Source: Phycisphaerales bacterium
Lineage (GTDB): Bacteria; Planctomycetota; Phycisphaerae; Phycisphaerales; UBA1924
Direction of reading: 5' to 3'
Assembly (NCBI GenBank): GCA_029212425.1
Contig: JARGNC010000017.1
Span: 1-23,581, forward strand
Length of the DNA stretch: 23,581 nt
Under the pieces are notes generated by a model. That model did not search any database. It was not told the DNA's origin and saw only the letters and a program-made list of their open reading frames with translations. The translations under genes and the position numbers were made by a program. Positions 14,623 to 23,331 of this stretch are shown piece after piece; position 1 is the stretch's first letter; each line of letters begins with the position of its first letter.

Positions 14623-17025
14623 ATGCCGAATTTCACTCGCCTAACACAAGCAACCATGGTCGCCGCGATCGTGTCGATCAGCGGACTCCCATCGAGCGCT
14701 CTTGCGGGACCTTCTAAATCCGCACCGACCAATACTCAGCAACAAACGCTTTCATCTGCTCAGAAGCTCAACGCGGTCAAGTCCGCGCTCAATCTGCAGC
14801 CCGGCGATGCTCAGATCATGGAGCAAGCAATCCGTAACCCACTGCTCTTTGTAGAGAAAGCAAAATCACAAGAGTTCACGCGAGAGCTGATCGTCCACGC
14901 GAAGAAGGGCAAAGCCCCGATCGCGCAAGCTCGGATCGCGCCTTCGATGGTCAAAGCGAGCCAGTTCATGGACGAATATGTCGTCACGGTTCCGACTGGT
15001 GTTTCCGAAGGTGAAATGGCCGCGATGCTGATGGCGACCGGCGAGTACCTCTTCGTTGAACCAAACTGGAGACTCTTCCCGACCAACACCCCGAACGATT
15101 CCCAGTTCGGGAGCAGCTGGCAGCACAACCGCCTTCAGTCCACCGCCGCTTGGGACATTCATACTGGAGACAGCGACATCATCGTCGCGATCTGTGATTC
15201 CGGTGTCGACACCAATCACAACGACCTCGAAGACGCGCTTGTTCCTGGATACAACGCGGTGAACAACGCCGCTCAAGTAGACGGAGGACAGGTCGAAGAT
15301 GTCAACGGGCACGGCACATTCGTGTCCGGACTAGCAGCAGCGCAAGGAAACAACGGGACCGGCGTCGTCGGTGTCGGCTGGGACTTCCGCGTGATGCCGA
15401 TCCGCGTGAGCAACAACTCCGCTGGTACAGCCAACGGCTTTGATATCCTCGAAGGCGCCCGCTGGGCCGTCGACAACGGAGCAAAGGCGATCAACGCATC
15501 ATTCTCCGGCGGAGCATCATCCGGGAACCAAGCAACCGCAAACTACATCATCGATAACGGAGGCCTCTTCTTCTGGTCGTCAGGGAACGACAACACAAAT
15601 GTCAGCTACGACTCACCAGACCTTGTCCTCGTCGGTTCAACCACCTCGAGCGATAACCGCTCAGGGTTCTCGAACTACGGCACAGCGGTCGATCTTGTTG
15701 CTCCTGGATCAAGTGTCCGCTCCACCCGCAACGGTGGAAGCTACGGCAACGGCTCAGGCACAAGCTACGCATCACCAATCGCAGCAGGCGTCGCCGCGAT
15801 GATCTTCTCCGTTCGCGACGATCTGACAGGCCGCGATGTGCAGGATGTCCTCTACAACAGCGTTGATGATCTCGGAGCAACAGGCAGGGATGATTTCTAC
15901 GGACGAGGACGCGTCAACACACTCAAAGCGGTGCAGAACGCGGCGACCTATGTCACCCGCCCCTACCTCCCGATCTCGGAGTCTTTCGACAGCGCCTCGT
16001 GGATGGACATCTTCGATGTCACCGCTGGTGCACCAACAACCGTGGTTGATGCAGAATCCACCGGCGCAGGTTCCGTCATCCGTTTGGACTCAAACGACGA
16101 GATCACTACCGTCGCCCTCGCTGGAAGCTCCCTACCGCTGGTCCCAGGACTGAGTTTCAATCTCAAAGTCTCCGGCGTTGAGGCGGGAGAATCCCTCCAG
16201 GTTGAAATGATTGACACCGACGGTGTCTGGCAAACACTCATCGACTACACCGCGACCGGTGTCGATACTGATGGCTATGTCTCTGTTGGTCTGTCGCTCA
16301 CTCCGGCATTCCGTCACCACAGCGCCAAGGTTCGGTTCACCTCCGACGCGTCTGACTCCTCAGACCAGTGGCTCATCGACGATCTCTTCATCGGCGAGCT
16401 CACCTCAACCCCGGTCGTTCCATTCGTGGACTCGTTCGAAGCGGGAGTCGTCTCCAGCACCATCTGGGAAGAGAGCGAAGGAGTCAGCGTTGATGTCCAA
16501 GGCACCTCCCATGTCGCGGTCATGTCCGGCGATTCCAGCATGACAACCATCACTGTCCCAATGGAACAGTTCGGCTTTGTTCCAGCGTATGTCCGCTTCG
16601 ACGCTTCAGCAGCAAGCGGCGCCGGCGCAGATGACACGCTCCTCGTTGAAGCGACCGATGTGCTTGGCAACTGGTTGACGCTCGACACGATCGACGCATC
16701 GACACTCGGAACCAGCCCCGAAACGATTGAGCTGGAAACCACCTTCACCTCATGGTTCACCGACTTCCTCCAAGTCCGGTTCACCTCAGCAGGGAACGAT
16801 CCGATCTATCTCGACAATGTCTATGTCGGACCGGATCAAGCGTCCGCGATGTGCTCTGGCGCGGACTTCGCTGAACCGTTTGGCCAACTCAACTTCCTCG
16901 ATGTTTCAGCGTTCCTCTCCGCGTTCGGCGAGAGCGATCCATCCGCAGACATCGACGGCAGCGGCACCTTCAACTTCCTTGATGTCTCCGCGTTCCTCTC
17001 GGAGTACGGCAACGGTTGCCCATAA
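14623..17025 (+). CDS. secreted subtilisin-family (S8) serine protease with dockerin-like C-terminus, paralog
   Basis: An 800-residue exported protease homologous to the preceding gene along its whole length. A signal peptide ends near Ala28 (SSALA-GPS). The proregion keeps ARIAPSMVKA and VPTGVSEGEMAAMLMATGEY. The triad is Asp192 (AICDSGVD), His230 (NGHGTFVSG) and Ser381 (SGTSYASP), with oxyanion Asn322 (SSGND). Two beta-rich domains follow at about 447-590 and 598-736. The C-terminal dockerin-like module spans 744-800. Its first calcium loop is disrupted: a residue is inserted and the usual Asp at loop position 5 is missing (ADFAEPFGQLNF). The start is supported by GGAGA at 14610. It may be cotranscribed with the first protease if the intervening hairpin is read through. 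Confidence 0.9.
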   Translation: MPNFTRLTQATMVAAIVSISGLPSSALAGPSKSAPTNTQQQTLSSAQKLNAVKSALNLQPGDAQIMEQAIRNPLLFVEKAKSQEFTRELIVHAKKGKAPIAQARIAPSMVKASQFMDEYVVTVPTGVSEGEMAAMLMATGEYLFVEPNWRLFPTNTPNDSQFGSSWQHNRLQSTAAWDIHTGDSDIIVAICDSGVDTNHNDLEDALVPGYNAVNNAAQVDGGQVEDVNGHGTFVSGLAAAQGNNGTGVVGVGWDFRVMPIRVSNNSAGTANGFDILEGARWAVDNGAKAINASFSGGASSGNQATANYIIDNGGLFFWSSGNDNTNVSYDSPDLVLVGSTTSSDNRSGFSNYGTAVDLVAPGSSVRSTRNGGSYGNGSGTSYASPIAAGVAAMIFSVRDDLTGRDVQDVLYNSVDDLGATGRDDFYGRGRVNTLKAVQNAATYVTRPYLPISESFDSASWMDIFDVTAGAPTTVVDAESTGAGSVIRLDSNDEITTVALAGSSLPLVPGLSFNLKVSGVEAGESLQVEMIDTDGVWQTLIDYTATGVDTDGYVSVGLSLTPAFRHHSAKVRFTSDASDSSDQWLIDDLFIGELTSTPVVPFVDSFEAGVVSSTIWEESEGVSVDVQGTSHVAVMSGDSSMTTITVPMEQFGFVPAYVRFDASAASGAGADDTLLVEATDVLGNWLTLDTIDASTLGTSPETIELETTFTSWFTDFLQVRFTSAGNDPIYLDNVYVGPDQASAMCSGADFAEPFGQLNFLDVSAFLSAFGESDPSADIDGSGTFNFLDVSAFLSEYGNGCP
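16852..17022 (+). repeat. dockerin-like two-repeat module, protease 2 (first loop degenerate)
   Basis: 57 residues, two longer than the other five modules. It starts CSGADF instead of CPADF. Loop 1 has an insertion and lacks the central Asp; loop 2 (DIDGSGTFNFLD) is intact apart from Ser at position 5. Confidence 0.8.
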
Positions 17026-17057
17026 CCACGAGCCCCACCAAGCGAATCTAAAAAAAC

Positions 17058-17090
17058 AACCGGTTGCGGGAACTCCCGCAACCGGTTTTT
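17058..17090. terminator. bidirectional Rho-independent terminator
   Basis: A perfect 13-bp stem AACCGGTTGCGGG / CCCGCAACCGGTT with loop AACT. TTTTT runs out on the plus strand, and a run of seven A's precedes the stem (a T-run on the minus strand). It serves both the second protease (+) and the converging third protease (-). Confidence 0.9.
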
Positions 17091-17131
17091 CATTGCATAG
17101 ATGTGTCACCGTTAGATGTATCGCAGATTGC

Positions 17132-20100
17132 TCACGGGCATCCCGCGTTGTACGCGCCAAGGAACGCGGAGATGTCCAAGAAGTTGAACGACCCATTCCC
17201 ATCGAAGTCCGCAACTGAATCCGAAACACCGAACGCTCCGAGGAACGCGGAAACATCAAGGAAGTTGAGCGAGCCGTCGTTGTTGAGATCCGCAGGACAC
17301 GCGCTCGAATCATCGCACACAAAGCGTGTGATACTGATGTTGTCGAGCCCGCCTTCGATCACATTCTGTGTGCCGATGTCGTTGATGCTGAAACGGAAAC
17401 GCATCGTTGCGGATGCCTCGATGTCTTGACCTATCACAATCGAGTCGCTCCGCCATGCTTGCAACGCGGTTGTGATCGTCCGAACACGCGTCCAGTTGCT
17501 CCCGCCATCGATCGACGCGTCCACGGCCCAGTCATCGCCGTTCACCTCGCCTGTCGGGATATCCGCGAACCAGTAGTCGTACGAGAACTCGCCGCCGTCA
17601 GACATGTCATACACAGGGGAGGTCAGGATCGTGGTCCCGTCATCAACATCGGAGTTGCAAGAACTCCCCGAATCATTATCAGTAACCCAGCAGATCCCCG
17701 ACCCATCCGAGTCTGCACCAGGCGCGCCGCGCGATGAGCAATCCACAGGCACTCCACGCGTCCATCCGCCGTCCGCCGCGTCTCCGCTCACGCTCCATCC
17801 TTCGTTGGTTTCAAAGTTGTCAGAAAGCACAACCTCGTACGCACCAATCTCTGTGTGCAGCGGATTGGTTTCCCCATTCGGCGGGCTCGTCATCGGACCA
17901 GCGATGGTCCCGTTTGCGGAGATGAAGTATTCAATGAACTCGCCGCAGCTTGCGCCGGGGATTGTTTGTGAGTACGACCCATCGCCGTTGTCGTCCATCG
18001 GCATTGATGTGAATGAACCCGGAGCATTCCGGTAGTTCACCCAAACCGATCCAGGCACAACGCTGTCCGACCCCTCGTTCACAAACGCGGTCACCTCGAT
18101 TGGGGTGTTGGGAAGGATCAACTCCGGAGCGCTCTGCGCGAGCGATACGGAAAGCAGACCATCACCAAGGTCCAGCGACGAAGCGAGCGCGAACGACTGT
18201 GGGCCGTCGGTCACATCTGTCCCCATCACTTGTACCTGCCACACCCCCGCTTGCGGATTCTCGACAAACACCTGCTCGATGTTGTTCAAGTGATCCTCCT
18301 GCGTCCGGACTGCGCCGGCGCTCGGACTCGCAGGATTCAGTGTCCATGGATAGTGACGCACGCCGTTCGGATTAATCACCACCAGATCAAGATCATTCAC
18401 GAGCGCAGGCGCAACATTCGGCGCACCAGCGGGATCATCCCAAGCGATGGTCACACGGAAGACTTCGTCCTCCGGATTCACGGTAATCGTGTAGTTGGAC
18501 GATCCACCTTGATCGATGCTGTCCTCGTCGAAGTTGCCACCTCGCATGAACTCGATGCTGTCCACCGCGCGGATGGAGCCGTAGCCGCTCTGGAAGTCTG
18601 GACCGGTATTGAGAATATCTTCTGCGCCCTCGATCAAGATGACCTTCATGAGTTGGTTTGAGGGATCACCAAGCTCAGGATACTGAGCGCGGAAGTCTTG
18701 GAGAATCAGCGCACCGATCCCCGCCGCTGTAGGTGCGGCCATCGATGTTCCGCACAGGGTGATGTACTCTGTGTTCGATGCATCTCCTGTCGAGGTGACC
18801 CCGCCGTCTGAACCGGTCTGGCATCCCGGCGCGGAGAGCACCGGGCGCAATCGCCCGTCGTCCGATGGTCCCCAGCTGGAGAATCCGGTCATGGAATCGT
18901 CGTTGGAGTTGAGTGCGCCGATCGAGATCGCGTTCTTGTTGTTCCCAGGAGGCGCGGTCGTGCCGTAGCTTGTCCCGCATCGACCGCTCCCGCGTTCATT
19001 GCCCGCCGCCCAGAAGACGGTGATGGGATCACCAAGCGATCCTCGGATCACATTGTCAATCGTCCCGGCGGTGATGCCGTAGTCGCCCTGCCATGCACAG
19101 GGATACCCGTTCTGCGCCACATTGGATCCGATCGAGTTGTTGCTGATCGATGCGCCAAGCGACAACGCGAGCGAGTAGTCCGATTCCAGATCACCCGGAT
19201 CGGTGTACAAGAATCCCTCACCCAGTCCACCCGCGACTTCAAACCCCGCCGCGAGGATATTCACCCCCGGCGCCATCCCTCGATTGTTGAGCGTCGTGCT
19301 CCCATCGCCGCCGATGGTTCCCGCGACATGCGTCGCGTGATAGTGCACCCCTGACGAATCAATATTGGTCACGCGTCCGGAGAAATCGTTGTGCGAAGCG
19401 CGAACCGTCCCGCCGTCATACACCAGCACCGTCACCCCTGTACCATCCAAGTTGTAGGGAGACGACTGCGCCGTATTCACCTGCGTGATCGCGCGATTCG
19501 AGGCATTCGTCACTTCTAATGGCGGAAGCGGTGGTTCAATCCATTGCACACGATCATCGTCCGCGAGCTTCTTCAGCTGAGAATACGGCATCTCAACCAC
19601 CAGCGTGTTCATCGACATCACAACCGATTTCACAGCGCCCTGATACGAACCCAACAGCTTGTCCATCTCAGGCGACGACGCATCCACATCGCGATGCATC
19701 ATCACATACGCCGCGACAACCGGGTCAGAGTCCGATGCTTCATTCATACGAACCGTATCACCACCAACGATCGCCCATGAAGGCATCTCGTCCGATTGGA
19801 TCATGGGATGAAGTTTGTGATCACGAGAGATCAACCCCGCATCACTCAGTCTCCCCTCGAGCGAAGCGGTATCCGCGCCGGCATGCACGCGAGCAAAGTA
19901 TGTGTTGTCCCCGACCGGGCTCAGCAGTTCGAGCCCGTCATCGAGCATTGAATCGCGTACCGCTTTATCTGGTGATTTATGGAGCCGAACGAGGATGTAC
20001 CCACCGCTCTTGGTCGCTTGGTTCTGGATCGACGCCCCTCGCAGGACACTCGCGGGAGATTGCTTCGCTTGCTTTGTTGCTGAAACGCTGTTGCTGTTCT

Positions 20101-20212
20101 TCCATTGAACAGGGGCGCCGAGCGCGGTTCCCGCGACTGTGCCGCTTGCCATCGTAATCGCCGCGATCATTGCTGACGGCAACACCAATCCGTTGGTTGA
20201 CCTTACAAACAT
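17132..20212 (-). CDS. secreted Kp43-like subtilisin-family (S8) protease with dockerin-like C-terminus
   Basis: A 1026-residue exported protease of a different S8 subtype from the plus-strand pair. The signal peptide ends near residue 33. The triad is Asp266 (VLVYDGGTV), His292 (YHATHVAG) and Ser490 (CGTSMAAP), with oxyanion Asn405 (AAGNERG). The long insertions and the following beta-barrel (VTIAWDDPAGAP, NDLDLVVINPNG, GVWQVQVMG) fit Kp43-type oxidation-resistant proteases. A proprotein-convertase-like or Ig-like region comes next, then a domain with DNFETNEGWSVSGDAADGGW. The dockerin-like module is residues 972-1026. I chose ATG 20212 because GGAGA lies 5 nt upstream and it directly begins the signal peptide; an upstream in-frame start at 20245 would add 11 residues. 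It converges on the second protease. Confidence 0.88.
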   Translation of the reverse strand: MFVRSTNGLVLPSAMIAAITMASGTVAGTALGAPVQWKNSNSVSATKQAKQSPASVLRGASIQNQATKSGGYILVRLHKSPDKAVRDSMLDDGLELLSPVGDNTYFARVHAGADTASLEGRLSDAGLISRDHKLHPMIQSDEMPSWAIVGGDTVRMNEASDSDPVVAAYVMMHRDVDASSPEMDKLLGSYQGAVKSVVMSMNTLVVEMPYSQLKKLADDDRVQWIEPPLPPLEVTNASNRAITQVNTAQSSPYNLDGTGVTVLVYDGGTVRASHNDFSGRVTNIDSSGVHYHATHVAGTIGGDGSTTLNNRGMAPGVNILAAGFEVAGGLGEGFLYTDPGDLESDYSLALSLGASISNNSIGSNVAQNGYPCAWQGDYGITAGTIDNVIRGSLGDPITVFWAAGNERGSGRCGTSYGTTAPPGNNKNAISIGALNSNDDSMTGFSSWGPSDDGRLRPVLSAPGCQTGSDGGVTSTGDASNTEYITLCGTSMAAPTAAGIGALILQDFRAQYPELGDPSNQLMKVILIEGAEDILNTGPDFQSGYGSIRAVDSIEFMRGGNFDEDSIDQGGSSNYTITVNPEDEVFRVTIAWDDPAGAPNVAPALVNDLDLVVINPNGVRHYPWTLNPASPSAGAVRTQEDHLNNIEQVFVENPQAGVWQVQVMGTDVTDGPQSFALASSLDLGDGLLSVSLAQSAPELILPNTPIEVTAFVNEGSDSVVPGSVWVNYRNAPGSFTSMPMDDNGDGSYSQTIPGASCGEFIEYFISANGTIAGPMTSPPNGETNPLHTEIGAYEVVLSDNFETNEGWSVSGDAADGGWTRGVPVDCSSRGAPGADSDGSGICWVTDNDSGSSCNSDVDDGTTILTSPVYDMSDGGEFSYDYWFADIPTGEVNGDDWAVDASIDGGSNWTRVRTITTALQAWRSDSIVIGQDIEASATMRFRFSINDIGTQNVIEGGLDNISITRFVCDDSSACPADLNNDGSLNFLDVSAFLGAFGVSDSVADFDGNGSFNFLDISAFLGAYNAGCP
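17135..17299 (-). repeat. dockerin-like two-repeat module, protease 3
   Basis: 55 residues from CPADL to NAGCP. Loop 1 DLNNDGSLNFLD is a full dockerin match. Loop 2 DFDGNGSFNFLD has Asn at position 5. Confidence 0.85.
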
Positions 20213-20217
20213 ATCGG

Positions 20218-20230
20218 TCTCCAGAATGTC
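20218..20230 (-). promoter_or_regulatory. ribosome site and shared 12-nt leader of protease 3
   Basis: GGAGA lies 5 nt before ATG 20212. With the 8 nt before it, it forms GACATTCTGGAG, which recurs exactly at the same place upstream of the cytochrome gene. Confidence 0.5.
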
Positions 20231-20287
20231 CGCTCCATGCCGCACCCAAACATCACGGGTAACACAAGCACTGAGCTAAAAGAAACA

Positions 20288-20315
20288 ACACGCGAGCCCT
20301 TTCGAACTCGCGTGT
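20288..20315 (-). terminator. Rho-independent terminator of the multihaem cytochrome gene
   Basis: Read on the minus strand, a 9-bp perfect stem ACACGCGAG / CTCGCGTGT with a 10-nt loop is followed by TGTTTCTTTT. It lies just past the stop at 20330 and before the next gene on that strand, so the two are probably separate transcripts. Confidence 0.8.
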
Positions 20316-20329
20316 GAAAGATCAAACGA

Positions 20330-22261
20330 TTATGGACATCCCTGCCCGTACAGACTCAGGAACATCGAAACATCCAAGAAGTTCCAGTTCGCATCGTTGG
20401 TCAGGTCCGCGCTCGGATCCTGATTCCCGTATGCCATGAGGAACGCAGACACATCAAGGAAGTTGAGTGCGCCGTCGTTGTTGTAATCGACAGGGCATCC
20501 CCCATCGAACTCAATGGTATCAAAGTCCATCTCGACGATCGGGCTCTTCCCATGCAAGACCCACTGCTCGTACGCGATCTCGCCGGTACTTGGAGGCGTC
20601 ATCGGATCCGTGTCGGTCCCCTCATTCTCATCACGAAGGAACTCGATGTACTCCTTGGAGACAAGCTGGAAGTACACGCGGACCTCTGCTTTGACCGCAC
20701 CTGAAGGAATCGCATACGAGGTGTCGTCCCAGTATTGTCCATCCATGTATGAGTACGCAACCGGTGCTGCTTGCACGGACTCAAAGCCTGCATTGGTAAA
20801 CCCGCGTGGTGGGATCCGGTTGTCCTTGATCCAAACATTGTTTGCCGCGAAGTGGAAACCTTCCCCTTCTGGGATACCGGTTGCCGCAGCGACCGCTGCA
20901 TCCACACCGAGCTTCGCTTCATACACCTTTGTGTCGCCGGTGGTGAGTTCCGCAGTTATTGGGTCATACGCGCCGCGTTCAGCAACAAGCGCATCGCTCG
21001 CATCAAGGAAGCGGACATTGACCCACATCCGACGCCCCTCTGGATAGCCAGTCGGGAGTTTGTGGCCGCTCTGGTTGATCACACGAACCGAAAGATTCGA
21101 GCCATCTTCAGACAGCTCCATATCCGATGCGTTCTCGAGCATGTACTCCGCGCGAGCGATCGAGTCGTTCGCGATGTCGTCGGTGATGCCTGTCTCCAAA
21201 TCGTCATACAACGAACGCACCGAGTTGATCACCCAGTTGTTGCCGCCATTGAACGCGTGCTGAGGCATGTCAGGACGGTGCGTCGGATCAATCCGGCACG
21301 CATTCGCGTCCTGGTCAGGCATGTGACAATCCTGACAGCTCGAAACAAACGGGTTATCCCCACCAAAGCGGCCCGTCATATCACTCGGAGCGATCGCAAA
21401 ATCACTCTGCGCCCATTCCGAGTAGGTCCGCTCAACAGGGAACATGTCATATTTATCAAACGGCGGATCCATCGGATCAAACGCCTCGTGCGGGGTATCC
21501 AGATCATTCAACGCATAGGTGCCGTCAGGCTGCTTCGTGAAGATCGGGTTCGACACATCGTGACAAGTTGCGCACATCGCTGAGTCTTGATGGAAAGGTG
21601 AAAGCTCCCACGCGTGGAATGAGAAATCTCCAAGATCAAACGGCCCACGCCGACGATCAAAGAAGTCCACAACATATGAACCGGTATGCGGATTTGGTGT
21701 CGTTTCAGCAACACCCGGATTGGTCCCTTTGACGCCGTTGAAAACCTCAAGGTCTACGACAGGACTCACGCCCGCTTCGTACACTGGATCAACCATCCGG
21801 TGACAGAAGTTACACGATACACCTTGGAAATCAATCCCCATCAGCGCCGAACCATCGGTCGGCTCAGAGCGTCCCGCGAGCCAGCCACCTGGTGTGTGAC
21901 AGCGGAGACAAAGATCACCCGCGAAGTCCGCGTCCTGATTCGCGATGCTCAGTGCTGCATGGAAAATCGGATCGCGTGCCGCTTGTCCCATCATCGATCC
22001 AACCCATCCCTCGTACGGATCAAAGCCGTGCTCTGGGACCGAGTGACACGCCGCACAGTTGTTGCTGTCTGAAATCGGATGGTTCAGCGTATCAGGCTGT
22101 GTACCAGGCAAAAAGAAGTCCTGGATCGTGGTCTCGACCGGAGTCGGCGCCGCAACAGATTCGCTCGAAAGCCCCACCAAACTGAGGAATCCGACCAAAT
22201 AACCAGCAGCCAATCCTGCTCGACCTATTCCGACAGCGGTACCGCTGGTAAAACATCTCAT
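20330..22261 (-). CDS. secreted five-haem cytochrome c with dockerin-like C-terminus
   Basis: A 643-residue exported protein. A signal peptide ends near Ala38 (SSESVAA-PT). Five CxxCH haem c attachment motifs occur in the first half: CAACH (69-73), CLRCH (118-122), CNFCH (150-154), CATCH (230-234) and CQDCH (309-313). Extra His residues between them could be distal ligands. Motif spacing recalls cytochrome c554-like or octahaem-family proteins, but no specific enzyme is recognised. The second half is beta-rich (SGHKLPTGYPEGRRMWVNVR), a domain seen at the C-end of other multihaem cytochromes. The last 55 residues (589-643) are the dockerin-like module ending GQGCP. The start has GGAGG at 22269-22273. 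Role inferred: electron transfer outside the cytoplasmic membrane, attached through the module. Confidence 0.88.
   Translation of the reverse strand: MRCFTSGTAVGIGRAGLAAGYLVGFLSLVGLSSESVAAPTPVETTIQDFFLPGTQPDTLNHPISDSNNCAACHSVPEHGFDPYEGWVGSMMGQAARDPIFHAALSIANQDADFAGDLCLRCHTPGGWLAGRSEPTDGSALMGIDFQGVSCNFCHRMVDPVYEAGVSPVVDLEVFNGVKGTNPGVAETTPNPHTGSYVVDFFDRRRGPFDLGDFSFHAWELSPFHQDSAMCATCHDVSNPIFTKQPDGTYALNDLDTPHEAFDPMDPPFDKYDMFPVERTYSEWAQSDFAIAPSDMTGRFGGDNPFVSSCQDCHMPDQDANACRIDPTHRPDMPQHAFNGGNNWVINSVRSLYDDLETGITDDIANDSIARAEYMLENASDMELSEDGSNLSVRVINQSGHKLPTGYPEGRRMWVNVRFLDASDALVAERGAYDPITAELTTGDTKVYEAKLGVDAAVAAATGIPEGEGFHFAANNVWIKDNRIPPRGFTNAGFESVQAAPVAYSYMDGQYWDDTSYAIPSGAVKAEVRVYFQLVSKEYIEFLRDENEGTDTDPMTPPSTGEIAYEQWVLHGKSPIVEMDFDTIEFDGGCPVDYNNDGALNFLDVSAFLMAYGNQDPSADLTNDANWNFLDVSMFLSLYGQGCP
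20333..20497 (-). repeat. dockerin-like two-repeat module, cytochrome
   Basis: 55 residues from CPVDY to GQGCP. Loop 1 DYNNDGALNFLD is intact. Loop 2 DLTNDANWNFLD has Ala for the loop Gly, and the helix reads SMFLSLYG. Confidence 0.85.
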
Positions 22262-22268
22262 CGCACAT

Positions 22269-22281
22269 CCTCCAGAATGTC
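22269..22281 (-). promoter_or_regulatory. ribosome site and shared 12-nt leader of the cytochrome gene
   Basis: GGAGG lies 7 nt before ATG 22261. The block GACATTCTGGAG (22270-22281) is identical to that upstream of protease 3. Confidence 0.5.
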
Positions 22282-22351
22282 ATAGGCATTCTTCACACGA
22301 CCCGATCGGGCCTTTTCTCTATACTATTGTCTCCAGACCAGCAACCGGATG

Positions 22352-22378
22352 CAAGAAAAGACCCCGAAATTCGGGATC
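22352..22378 (-). terminator. Rho-independent terminator of the small exported protein gene
   Basis: Read on the minus strand, an 8-bp stem GATCCCGA / TCGGGGTC (one G-U pair) with a 3-nt loop is followed by TTTTCTT. It lies about 80 nt past the stop at 22458. Confidence 0.75.
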
Positions 22379-22457
22379 TTCTTATTCGTTCGATTAGTCA
22401 GGTCTCAGTCAGTTATCAAAGACCGATAGCTTAATCCGGTTCTACCGTAATTTTCCC

Positions 22458-23282
22458 TTACGGACACCCGTTTCCGAACGCCGCGAGGAATGCTGAAACA
22501 TCCAAGAAGTTGTACTGTCCGTCCATCGTGAAGTCCGCGACGGGATCCTGATTCCCGAACGCCGCGAGGAATGCGGAGACATCAAGGAAGTTCAGCGACC
22601 CATCACCATTGAGGTCCGCAGCACAGCTCGGAATATCCGCGACCGCGACCATCGTTGCGAGTCCGTTGAAGATCACCTGACCAAGCTCGGATCCATCAAC
22701 AATCAACGGCTGCGAACCAGTGAACTCGATCGTGTTGGTAATGGTTGCCACACCACCATCAACCGAAAGCGTTCCACCAATCGCGGTATCACCAGGCATG
22801 AGTGTTGACAAATCAACCACCTGCGAACCAGTCCCAACCAAAAAGATGTCGTAGTTCACCGAGAGCGTCCCTGCAAGCTGAACAGGAACCGCTGGAAACT
22901 CAAATGCACCAGCCACAACAGCAACCGGCCCCTGGATGATTCCGGGAGCCGCGTACTCAACGAGCCCACCCGTCAATGTCGCATCCGCAGTAGACAAGAT
23001 AGCCGGTGCCCAGCTGTACTCCAGATCCGAGTTCATCATCGCTTGAAAGTCATGCAGCGACGCTTGAGACGCGGCTTCTACATCATCAAACGACGCATCA
23101 ATAAAGCCGGACAGCGCCGTCGTGTCCGAGTCCGTGTCACCACCGAGACCACCAAGATCAATCTCGATCGAAAGATCGAGCGACGACTGCGCGGGGTCGA
23201 TCGCAAAGTCCAACTGCTGCCCAGCCGCCGAACCAACCAATCCAACCACGCCCATTACACACATCACACATACTGCGTTCAT
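22458..23282 (-). CDS. small exported protein of unknown function with dockerin-like C-terminus
   Basis: A 274-residue protein. The signal peptide is clear (VMGVVGLVGSAAG, cleavage before QQ). The body (about 22-215) is beta-rich, acidic and low in Cys and Lys, with segments such as DFAIDPAQSSLDLSIEIDLG and TLSVDGGVATITNTIEFTG. This resembles the lipid- or matrix-type beta proteins seen next to PEP-CTERM or dockerin anchors, but no named family is recognised and no catalytic motif is seen. The last 55 residues (220-274) are the dockerin-like module. The start has GGGAGA at 23289-23294, 6 nt from the ATG. It has its own terminator and lies 49 nt downstream of the partial gene at the window edge, so they may share a promoter. 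Confidence 0.82.
   Translation of the reverse strand: MNAVCVMCVMGVVGLVGSAAGQQLDFAIDPAQSSLDLSIEIDLGGLGGDTDSDTTALSGFIDASFDDVEAASQASLHDFQAMMNSDLEYSWAPAILSTADATLTGGLVEYAAPGIIQGPVAVVAGAFEFPAVPVQLAGTLSVNYDIFLVGTGSQVVDLSTLMPGDTAIGGTLSVDGGVATITNTIEFTGSQPLIVDGSELGQVIFNGLATMVAVADIPSCAADLNGDGSLNFLDVSAFLAAFGNQDPVADFTMDGQYNFLDVSAFLAAFGNGCP
22461..22625 (-). repeat. dockerin-like two-repeat module, small exported protein
   Basis: 55 residues from CAADL to GNGCP. Both loops (DLNGDGSLNFLD and DFTMDGQYNFLD) keep all canonical calcium-loop positions. Confidence 0.87.
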
Positions 23283-23288
23283 CGTCGC

Positions 23289-23294
23289 TCTCCC
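23289..23294 (-). promoter_or_regulatory. ribosome binding site of the small exported protein gene
   Basis: GGGAGA on the minus strand, 6 nt before the ATG at 23282. Confidence 0.55.
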
Positions 23295-23331
23295 ATTCTT
23301 GTTGAAACACCTGAAACACTACTCGAACTGT

